Translations under genes and position numbers: made by a program
Shown: in pieces, positions 52,031-60,752 of the stretch
Numbering within the stretch: the first letter of the stretch is position 1
How the letters are laid out: each line of letters begins with the position of its first letter
From: Cylindrotheca closterium
Lineage: Eukaryota; Bacillariophyta; Bacillariophyceae; Bacillariales; Bacillariaceae
Assembly: GCA_933822405.4 (NCBI GenBank)
Contig: CAKOGP040002058.1
Coordinates: 1 to 64,000, forward strand
DNA length: 64,000 bases
Reading direction: 5' to 3'
The notes under the pieces: model-generated
The model's input: the letters and a program-made list of their open reading frames with translations, nothing else
The model's database searches: none
Told to the model about the DNA's origin: nothing

Positions 52031-54059
52031 CAATAGTGGAAACGATATTCTAGTAGAGGGTCTCTCAAGGGCACAGGAAATGGCGTTGGCCATTCTTCCT
52101 ATTCCAAGCGCAATCCTCAGCATAATTGGAAGTTCCATCATTATTTACATGTCTGTGTCTACTCGGCGGAAGCGAAAGTGGACGCCCTATACTCGGTTAC
52201 TCTTGGGCTTAAGCTTTTATGACATCGTGGCAAGTATCACGCTCGGTATGGCAACCTTTCTGCGCGACAAAGATACCAGTCCAAGGCCGCTCTCCTTTGG
52301 TTCGTCAGGAACGTGTTCCATGGTCGGGTTTTTCAACCAGCTGTCGTATGGGACGATTTGCTACAATGGAATGCTCAGCTTTTACTTTCTGCTGACTGCG
52401 CGCTTTGGACGTAGCAATGCTTATGTTGCCAGAGTTGTAGAGCCATGGATGCATCTCGTGAGCAACGGATTTGCAATAATTACGAGCGTTGTAGCCCTTG
52501 CCATTGGTGCCTACGGTGAAATGGCGCACGGGAATGGCTGCTGGGTGGCTAATTTCCCTCGTGGGTGTGGGCTAGATGGGACAGTATGCACTTCAAGAAT
52601 CATTGGATGGCTGTATTTTGGGCTTCCTGCGATTCTCGTGTTCATCTGTTTGTTCATCAACAACTCCATTATTTTTATATTTGTTCGAATGCAAACTATT
52701 TCGAATATGCCCAAGCAGAGCTCAAAAAGTGCGGAAATGGGTCTAGATGAAAGTGCTTCTTCTTGTGCAGATGAAGATGGGAGTACAGACTTGGATTTGG
52801 ACAGAAACAAGTATGTGTCAAATGATGATTCTCTTGCAAATGATGAGCGAGATTCTTCACAAAATACAGCTCAGTTGAGAGACCAAACAAGACGGCTGCG
52901 ATTGATTAGTTCTCAGGCATTCTTGTACGTAGCATTTTTCCTCCTATGCAACGTTTGGACTGGAATTGTGGGCATCATTGAAAGCGGCGGGAGAACATGG
53001 GAAGAGGAGCTGAAACTACTGGTAAAAAACTTCGGCTTATACGTCCTACAAGCAATCCTGGCACCACTCAATGGATGGGTAAGAATTCACGATGTATTTT
53101 TCAAGAAAACCATTGCAGTTTCATTGCGGTGTACTCACTTTTCAAATCGAATTTGGTCAACAAAGTTCAACATGCTGGTCTTCATTAGACCCAAATATCA
53201 TCTTTGTAGAAGAGCATTCCCAAAAGAGACTCAACTTTGGATCGTTCGGAGAATCATTCTCGGACCAAACGGCAAAACAACGTTCCCCTTAGACAACCAA
53301 TCGAGACCTATCAATGCTCAACGGGTTTCTCCTACAGATCCGAAAAATGGAAGCGAAGGAAAGCAGGCCAAAGCAAATATGGCTTCAGCCACTCGCCTGC
53401 CAAGAGACATGATATCATCCGTGACAGCCAGCGAAGGTGATTTCGAATCCGAGCGACCAACGACCAGTAATAGTGACCGGCGATGGAATTCCGACAAGGA
53501 CAAAGGCCTCAGTTCGGTCCTCGCGAGTGTCCCACGTCGATTCAAGTCACTTATCGAGGCGAGTCCATCCATTTTGGAAGCCATCAGTGAGAACGAAGTT
53601 TCGAACTTCGAGCACAGTGTACAAATTTCGATAGCTGAAGAATTGGCGATGGACATGTCTTCTGGCGAATTTTTTCCCGATAATTCGGAGAGACGTTGGG
53701 CATCTGATCCCAGCGCTCCTTCCGTAACATCATCAGCTCGCCAATCACTGTCCATGCCACGAAGAGAAGGGAGCACTTCTGAAGAACCGGGTATATCTAA
53801 CTCCCATCTAGATCAAAACGGATCCAGTCACCAGGAGGATCACTTGCCATCCTTACCGGTGGATCAGCCCATCAAGATACCGCAACGCCATTCAACACCA
53901 GGTTCACCAAACATAGAGAGGAAGGTCCTAGGACCAGACCCATCGAGCTCGTTGCAGCGGATAGCCGAAATCGATCAGGAGACAGGAGAGGTGAAATCGA
54001 CTACCAGTTCTGATAGACCAGTCAAACCACCGACTCCACGTGAGACCTTTGATTATTGA
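52011..54059 (+). CDS. Seven-transmembrane receptor-like protein, copy 1
   Basis: The ATG at 52011 opens 682 residues. By comparison with copy 2, an intron at 53079-53165 (GTAAGA...AAAG, 87 nt, in frame and stop-free) is likely, giving about 653 residues. Helices: TM1 'AILSIIGSSIIIYMSV', TM2 'LLLGLSFYDIVASITLG', TM3 around 'GMLSFYFLLTARF', TM4 'GFAIITSVVALAIGAYG', TM5 'FGLPAILVFICLFINNSI', TM6 'FLYVAFFLLCNVWTG', TM7 'LYVLQAILAPLNG', then 'VFIRPKYHLCRR'. A Cys before TM3 and Cys residues in the second outer loop ('GCWVANFPRGC') could form the usual GPCR disulfide. The layout is like Dictyostelium cAMP-receptor-type GPCRs. A Ser-rich cytosolic tail of about 290 residues follows, a likely phosphorylation region. 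The ligand is unknown. Confidence 0.75.
   Translation: MATMDDDNSGNDILVEGLSRAQEMALAILPIPSAILSIIGSSIIIYMSVSTRRKRKWTPYTRLLLGLSFYDIVASITLGMATFLRDKDTSPRPLSFGSSGTCSMVGFFNQLSYGTICYNGMLSFYFLLTARFGRSNAYVARVVEPWMHLVSNGFAIITSVVALAIGAYGEMAHGNGCWVANFPRGCGLDGTVCTSRIIGWLYFGLPAILVFICLFINNSIIFIFVRMQTISNMPKQSSKSAEMGLDESASSCADEDGSTDLDLDRNKYVSNDDSLANDERDSSQNTAQLRDQTRRLRLISSQAFLYVAFFLLCNVWTGIVGIIESGGRTWEEELKLLVKNFGLYVLQAILAPLNGWVRIHDVFFKKTIAVSLRCTHFSNRIWSTKFNMLVFIRPKYHLCRRAFPKETQLWIVRRIILGPNGKTTFPLDNQSRPINAQRVSPTDPKNGSEGKQAKANMASATRLPRDMISSVTASEGDFESERPTTSNSDRRWNSDKDKGLSSVLASVPRRFKSLIEASPSILEAISENEVSNFEHSVQISIAEELAMDMSSGEFFPDNSERRWASDPSAPSVTSSARQSLSMPRREGSTSEEPGISNSHLDQNGSSHQEDHLPSLPVDQPIKIPQRHSTPGSPNIERKVLGPDPSSSLQRIAEIDQETGEVKSTTSSDRPVKPPTPRETFDY
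52071..52475. repeat. 405-bp identical tract in receptor copy 1
   Basis: Identical by eye to 54510-54914. The identity ends abruptly at both sides, which fits recent gene conversion. Confidence 0.8.
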
Positions 54060-54452
54060 AATGAAAGATTGCTTCTCATGGCGACGGCGACCCATTTTCC
54101 GCCTCGAATGGAAACACGCCAATACAGATGGCTCTATTTCATCTTTGGTTCCACCTTATCATGAACGTTGAATCAATGCTACAGAGAAAAGTTCTTTGTT
54201 TCGTTCGCGATGAAATTTTTGTCCTGGTATGCGCGGTACGGTACCACTTTCGCGGTTTCGATTTTGTGTTACATGGTGGTATATACTTGCTGTACTTAAC
54301 AAAAGCGAAAAAGGTGAAATATGCTGAAGCGACAGATTTGCCGATTTCGGGACAATCACAAAGGTTTTTTGTCTTTTTCACGCAATAGACATGGGTGAAA
54401 ACCTCACAACATGAGACTGACGATAATAACTACAGCCAGGTGCAATACATGA
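54060..54452. other. Spacer between receptor copies
   Basis: The 3' flank of copy 1 and promoter of copy 2. The last 30 bp before the start resemble the equivalent region of copy 1. Confidence 0.5.
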
Positions 54453-56491
54453 ATGGCAACGATGGACGATGACAATAGTGAAAATGACATTCTACAGGTG
54501 CCCTCGAGAGCACAGGAAATGGCGTTGGCCATTCTTCCTATTCCAAGCGCAATCCTCAGCATAATTGGAAGTTCCATCATTATTTACATGTCTGTGTCTA
54601 CTCGGCGGAAGCGAAAGTGGACGCCCTATACTCGGTTACTCTTGGGCTTAAGCTTTTATGACATCGTGGCAAGTATCACGCTCGGTATGGCAACCTTTCT
54701 GCGCGACAAAGATACCAGTCCAAGGCCGCTCTCCTTTGGTTCGTCAGGAACGTGTTCCATGGTCGGGTTTTTCAACCAGCTGTCGTATGGGACGATTTGC
54801 TACAATGGAATGCTCAGCTTTTACTTTCTGCTGACTGCGCGCTTTGGACGTAGCAATGCTTATGTTGCCAGAGTTGTAGAGCCATGGATGCATCTCGTGA
54901 GCAACGGATTTGCAGTAATTACGAGCGTGGTAGCTCTTGTCATAGGTGCCTACGGTGAAATGGCGCACAGCAATGGCTGCTGGGTTGCTAATTACCCTCG
55001 TGAGTGTGGGGGGGAGGATGGACCTGTATGCAAATCACGACTTATTGGATGGCTGTATTTTGGGCTTCCTGCGATTATCGTGTTGATCTGCTTGCTCGTC
55101 AACAACTCCATCATTTTCATGTTTGTTAGACGGCAAACCATTTCTTTGAGGATGCCGAGCTCAGCCAGTTGGGTTCATACGGGTCTAGATGCAAGTAATT
55201 CTTCTTGCGTGGGCGAATATGGGATCCAGAACATGGATTCAGACAGAAACAAGTTTGTGCCAAACGAAACGTCTCTTGCAGATGACGGACAAGATTCCAA
55301 TAATAGAGCTCATTTGACGAGGGATCAAGCACGACGGCTCCGACTAGTTACCAGTCAGGCGTTCTTGTATGTAGCTTGCTTCGCCGTGTGCAATGTTTGG
55401 ACTGCAATTGTGGGAATATTTGAGCGATCCGGGGTCGCGGAGAAAGAAGAGTTGCAAATAGTGGTCGATCACTACGTCTTTTATGTGTTGCAAGCGATCC
55501 TGGCACCACTAAATGGATTGGTAAGATTTCATTATGTTTTTATTGATTTGATTACCGCCTTACCTGGTCCGATCCACTAACGTTTCGAATCAATGCAATA
55601 CAGTTCAACGTGTTCGTCTTTATCAGACCCAAGTATCATCTTTGTCGAAGAGCATTCCCAAAAGAGACTCGGCTTTGGATCGTTCGCAGAACCATTCTTG
55701 GACTAAATGTCAAACCAACCTACTCCTTGGGTAGTCAATCAAGAGCTGCCAATGTTCCCCGAGTCTCTCCTACAGACCGAAATAATGGAAGCGGCGAAAA
55801 GGGACTTGAAACAAACATGGCCTCATCAACTCGGCTACCAAGAGACATGATATCATCAGTGACAGCCAGCGAAGGTGACTTCGAATCCGAACGACCAACG
55901 GCCAGTAATACTAACGAGGGCTGGATTTCCGATAAAAAGGAGAAAGGCTTTGGTTTGATTCTTTCGAGTGTCCCGCTTCGGTTCCGGTCGCTTCGAGAAA
56001 TGAGACCGTCCGCTTTAGAAGTGATCAGTGAGAATGAAATTTCCACATTCGAGCACACTTTCCAAATTTCGATAGCTGAAGAATTGGCGGTGGACATGTC
56101 TTCTGGCGAATTTTTCCCCGACAATTCGGAGAGACGTTGGGCATCTGATTCCAGCGATCCCTCCGTAACATCGTCAGCTCGCCAATCACTGTCCATACCA
56201 CGAAGAGAAGGGACCACTTCTGACGAACAGGGTATGTCTAACTCCCATCTAGTTCAAAACGGATCCAGTAACCAGGAGGATCACTTACCGTCCCTGCCGG
56301 TGGATCAGCCCATCAAGGTACCGCTACGTCGATCGACGCCAGGTTCACCAAATGCAGAGAGGAAGATTTCAGAACCTGAGCCATCGAGTCCGTCACGGCG
56401 GATAGCCGAAAAAGATCAAGACACAGTGGAAGCCACAATGGCTACTGATAAACCAATCAAGCCGCCGATACGTCGTGGGAGTCTGGGTTGA
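54453..56491 (+). CDS. Seven-transmembrane receptor-like protein, copy 2 (2 exons)
   Basis: Exons 54453-55520 and 55604-56491; the 83-nt intron (GTAAGA...ACAG) contains a stop and is not a multiple of three, so splicing is required. About 651 residues; exon 1 is exactly as long as in copy 1 (1068 bp). Over 405 bp (54510-54914, TM1 to TM4) the DNA is identical to copy 1, whereas the remaining parts differ clearly, for example 'HSNGCWVANYPRECGGEDGP' in the outer loop. The tail keeps the Ser-rich patches 'RLPRDMISSVTASEGDFESE' and 'MSSGEFFPDNSERRWASDS', suggesting conserved phosphorylation or docking sites. Same family as copy 1. Confidence 0.8.
54510..54914. repeat. 405-bp identical tract in receptor copy 2
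   Basis: Partner of 52071-52475. Confidence 0.8.
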
Positions 56492-56808
56492 AATGCAACA
56501 TGTTTCACGTATAGACGAGAGGCCTTTTCCGCCTCGAATAGAGAATCCTATTCGGGAAAATGGATCATCATCAACCACAGTGCTAGTGGACGCCAATGCA
56601 GTTGATTTGATTTATTTGCCTTCAGCTAGTTTGTACTTCCGTTGGAATTCCAGCTCGAATCCATGTTTGGTCCAATTGCAAGAGCCGGCAAAATGCATCT
56701 CGTTTGAGACGCTCCATCTATTCAGATCATGAGCGTTGAGTTGCTGCAGATAATATTTTGTAACCATTTCTTACTAACGTCAGCATAAATTCTTATAATT
56801 TGCACAGA
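56492..56808. other. Intergenic region, no gene seen
   Basis: Convergent spacer between receptor 2 and the RING pseudogene. It shares short tracts ('TTCCGCCTCGAAT', 'GTTGGA(A/C)TTCC') with 54100-54130 and 58450-58530, marking old duplications of this neighbourhood. Confidence 0.45.
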
Positions 56809-57888
56809 TCAGCTGCTGCTTCTGGTTTCTGGCTCCTCGCCTACAATTTCACGATACAGATGAAGGACTTGTTCATGATGGTGATCATCCCACGGGGCTT
56901 CATAAACTAAAGCTCGAGCCATTGTCACTTTGGAAGCGTCCATGTCTCCCATTGCCTTTTGGCTGAGCGCAATGTAATTGTGGCCAAAGGGAACTTGTCG
57001 ATTCATCTTGAGCGCCGCTTCTCCCGCCGTAACTGCTTTTTTCATACCTCTTGAGGTGATAAGCAACACGGCACAATCCTGTGAACATCTTAAGTTGTTG
57101 AGGAGGGGTTGACGTAGCACCATCGTCTGTTTCCATCGTCATTCCAAAGTACATCAACTTGGCAGCTTCCCAATTCTCCATCATTTCTTCAGCTTCCCCC
57201 AGCCTGATATAGACGTCGAACATAAGATGCGGAATTGGCACTGTATTGTGTTTTGCTTTGTATTCTTCAATTTCGTAGCCAAGTCTTCGGCTTCGTCTCC
57301 CCTCCATTGAGCAATGAGTGCCTCTCCGTAGTTGAATATGCAAGTAAGTTGTTCACGATTCGTGGCCGCCAACTTGGTCAGATCCTGCAACCATAGAAGA
57401 TCTTCCTTGGCATTTTCGGGCTCTTGGAGCGACAACAACAGCTCTGCTCTGGTAAAGTCTAGCTGACACGCGGTTTGCACATCTGCTGGCGATATGACTT
57501 CTTTTACTGGTAGACGGCCCTACTTTTCCGATTGGTCGAGTTCGGCCAGTGCCTCTTGTCTTAGAGTAATCTTCTCGGATTTTGATGTCTTGTGATTGCT
57601 GGCCCTTGCAGCCAAGAGTCGTGCCTTTTGGAGAATGGAGTCTTGGACATCCGGTGTATCGGCTCGACAGGCCGGACAGCTCAATTTGTGCTTCTTACTT
57701 GATGCTTGTGCCACAAAGGGAAATGGTGGGGTCGTGGCTGCATTATTCTTTACTGTTTTTTGCCATTCCGCCAAACAGCTAAAGCAAAAGGCATGTCCAC
57801 ACGAAGGCAAAACATATGGATCCACCATTGGATGACGCAGACAAATGGCACAGTCCTGTTTGTCTTGCCCCTCCTTCAATTCCCCAGT
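56809..57888 (-). pseudogene. RING/TPR protein pseudogene, MYND part missing
   Basis: A minus-strand copy of the gene at 58696-59997. The RING part is readable at 57879-57520 ('DCAICLRHPMVDPYVLPSCG', 'CPACRADTPDVQDS'), then a lysine codon has become TAG (about 57520). Frame changes follow near 57250 and 57070, while 'RAELLLSLQEPENAKEDLLW', 'EEMMENWEAAKLMYFGM' and 'LYREIVGEEPE' remain recognisable. Similarity to the intact copy stops abruptly at about 57888, so the amino-terminal MYND finger was never copied or was deleted. No functional product is expected. Confidence 0.85.
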
Positions 57889-58695
57889 AGCTTTGATGCT
57901 GAATAGCTACCACCCTATTGAACTATCAACCAATATGGAAATAATGCATAATAACTATAACCACTATATAGAGAAACTTGTCGCAAACGAAGTTCACTTG
58001 AATGGTCCAAGCCTCCTTCCCAATAAATGCCACACAGTACCGGTATCAGTATCCGCACATTTGAATATGTTTGCGAAGCAAGAACATGTAAAATAGACTG
58101 ACGTCTGTCTGCTATACGTGTAGCCATATCACCCAGTTCGACTCATTTGACTAATTGTAAATCTGGAAACACAATAGAAGCATACCGGTACCAGTAGGTA
58201 TATAGCAGCACTGCGTGTGTGTGTATATCGAAAGGCTTTCAGGCAGGATCGATATGGATACATGGTTTTAGATCATGTATAAAAGTTAGTAAGTGATGTC
58301 AAGAGAAGAGATCTCTGGACATCCTCTCTTCTTGAGGTCATTATTAGTTCTCCCATTCTCCCTTCTGTAGGAAGAAGACTGCGGAGCTCATCATCAGAGT
58401 TGTGGCCTATTGGAATGCGACATTGCTTTCACATGGCGACGGCGAGCTTTTTCGGCCTCGAGTGGAATATTGGGCACCAAAAACCTATTTCATCGTCATC
58501 TTGGTGCATTTTCCGTTGGACTTCCCACTTGAATTCATGTTTGATCTGAATTGCTAAAGGCATGTGATTTCGCTCTTTATCCGTACTGTAATGTCATCAT
58601 GAACGTTGAAGGCTTCAGGGAAATGCCATGCAATTGAAAAACAGCGAAGATAGATAAATCATTGCGTAGGTCACCATCGCCTATTTCAGCTCTAC
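57889..58695. other. Intergenic region, no gene seen
   Basis: It contains TACCGGTA/ACCAGTA palindromic motifs near 58036 and 58183 and the 3' flank of the RING gene. Confidence 0.45.
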
Positions 58696-59997
58696 TCAGC
58701 TGCTCTTTACTTCTGGCTCTTCACCTACAATTTCACGATACAGCTCAAGGACTTGTTCATGATGCTGATCATCCCACGGTGCCTCATAGACTAAAGCTCG
58801 AGCCATTGTCACTTTGGCAGCATCCATGTCTCCCATTGCCTTTTGACTGAGCGCAATGTACTTGTGGCAAAACGGAAAGTGTCGATTCATTTCCAGGACC
58901 ACTTCTCCTGCCGCCAAAGCCTTGTCATACCTCTTGAGGTGATAAGCAACACGGCACATTCCCATGTACATCTCTCGTTGTTGGGGAGGGGTTGCTGTGG
59001 TATGGTCAGTCATGTTCTCCATCATTGCAAAGTACATTAACTTGGCAGCTTCCCAATTCTCCATCATTTCTTCGGCTCTTGCCAGCATAGCATAGACATC
59101 GAAGCTAAAGTTCAACAGTGACAAAGTATTGCGCTTTGCTTTATACTCGTCCAGTTTCTGAAGCACCTCTTCGGCTTCGTCTTCCTTCCCTTGTGCCGTG
59201 AGTGCTTCTCCTTGCTTGACCATGGAATTGAACTCTTCACGATTCGTGGCCGCCAACTTGGTCAGATCTTGCAACCAAAGAAGTTCTTCCTTGGCTTTTT
59301 CCGGCTCTTGAAGCGACAACAACAGCTCGGCTCTAGTAGCGAGTCGCTGGCAAGAAATCTGCACGTCTACGGGAGTCACTACTTCTTCAACTGGTGGACG
59401 GCCCTTCTTTTCCAATTGATCGAGTTCGGCCAGTGCCTCTCGTCTCAGAGTAATCTTCTCGGATTCTGATGTCTTGCGATTGTTGGCCCTCGCTGCCAAG
59501 AGTCGTGCCTTTTGGAGAATGGAGTCTTGGACATCCGGTGTCTCGGCTCGACAGGCGGGACAATTGAGTTTCGGCTTTTTGGATTCGTCTGGTAACGAGG
59601 GATATGCTGGTGCGGCTGCGTTATTCTTGACCGTATTCTGCCATTCCGCCAAACAGCTAAAGCAAAATGCATGTCCACATGAAGGCAAAACATATGGATC
59701 CACCATCGGATGACGCAGACAAATGGCACAGTCCTGTTTGTCTTGCCCCTCCTTCAATTCCCCACGAGCTTGTGGGATTTCTCCATCTCCCAAAGTCAGC
59801 ATTCTGGTCTTGAATTTATTCGTATCCATACAATAAGTCTTGTGTTCTACCACCCAGTGCTTTTTTTGACAAGCGACGCTGCAGTAAAAGACAGTGCGAC
59901 ACTGAGAGCACCGTTTCTTGGGCGCTAAAACATTGCAATCAGGACCGTCACAGGTAATGTACTCTCTGCCAAATTCTAGTGGTGGCGATTTCGACAT
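58696..59997 (-). CDS. MYND-finger, RING-finger and TPR protein
   Basis: 433 residues from the ATG at 59997 ('MSKSPPLEFGREYITC'). An amino-terminal MYND-type zinc finger: 'CDGPDCNVLAPKKRCSQC', 'VFYCSVACQKKHW', 'HKTYC'. Next a RING finger, 'CAICLRHPMVDPYVLPSCGH' with 'FCFSCLAEW' and 'CPACRAETPD', the C3HC4 pattern of E3 ubiquitin ligases. The rest is helical TPR-type repeat: 'RAELLLSLQEPEKAKEELLW', 'EALTAQGKEDEAEEVLQKL', 'MCRVAYHLKRYDKALAAGEV' and 'KYIALSQKAMGDMDAAKVTM'. MYND fingers and TPRs bind partner peptides, so a ubiquitin ligase choosing substrates through them is a fair inference. It is the intact parent-like copy of the neighbouring pseudogene. Confidence 0.85.
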   Translation of the reverse strand: MSKSPPLEFGREYITCDGPDCNVLAPKKRCSQCRTVFYCSVACQKKHWVVEHKTYCMDTNKFKTRMLTLGDGEIPQARGELKEGQDKQDCAICLRHPMVDPYVLPSCGHAFCFSCLAEWQNTVKNNAAAPAYPSLPDESKKPKLNCPACRAETPDVQDSILQKARLLAARANNRKTSESEKITLRREALAELDQLEKKGRPPVEEVVTPVDVQISCQRLATRAELLLSLQEPEKAKEELLWLQDLTKLAATNREEFNSMVKQGEALTAQGKEDEAEEVLQKLDEYKAKRNTLSLLNFSFDVYAMLARAEEMMENWEAAKLMYFAMMENMTDHTTATPPQQREMYMGMCRVAYHLKRYDKALAAGEVVLEMNRHFPFCHKYIALSQKAMGDMDAAKVTMARALVYEAPWDDQHHEQVLELYREIVGEEPEVKSS

Positions 59998-60036
59998 TGT
60001 TGTGATTGATAAGACAGTCGACTGGCAAGTACGCAA

Positions 60037-60752
60037 GCAATGTGATGATGATGATGATGATGATGATATTGTGTTGTTGTGGAGCTACCGGTATACTATA
60101 TTATTCTTTTGAATGACGAAACTTCAAGTAATAAAGAAATGCCCAAGTCGACTCATTAGACTTCGTCTCAAAGTGGTGCAAAAAGGGTGTGTAAATCTGA
60201 TGGCTTTCAGGCACAAGGACCGATATGAATCGCCACTTCAAGAGATATCTTCTGTCGACACCCTCTCTTGAGGCCATTATTTGTTCTCCCATACTCTCTT
60301 CACGAAGACTGACCTCAGAGGAAGTGAGGACTCGATACTCCAACAAAATGTTCCATTTCTAGTATGACTATTGTACGAGTAGGTGACATAATGTAAAAAT
60401 AATTAAAAATACTTTTTAAAAAAGAACACCAATCTTCAGCATTGATTGGTGTGCCGTACCAGGTAGGTAACGCGGTAGACGGTAGGTAGAAGAAGTGCTC
60501 ATTCCCTTTCATGTTTGGTATCCAAGACAGAGAGGGTGACGACATCGAGACCTGCGCGAGCCATACACATGGTACAACTGCTCGTAGAATCGTAGCCTGC
60601 CTGTGAAACGCGATATGTTCTGTTCCCAGATACGTGTTTTGTCATACCGGATACAAATCACATACTGTACATGAAACGACAGGCTCATTAGTATTTTATT
60701 ATACACCTTCTCATTTTCTGTATAACGACTGACTGAAACGTACAGTATCGAG
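60037..60752. other. Divergent promoter region
   Basis: It separates the RING gene from the FG-GAP gene. A GAT trinucleotide run lies at about 60043-60067 and GTACAGTA ends about 10 bp before the FG-GAP start codon. No gene seen. Confidence 0.5.
60043..60067. repeat. GAT trinucleotide repeat
   Basis: About eight GAT units in the leader of the MYND-RING-TPR gene. Confidence 0.85.
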
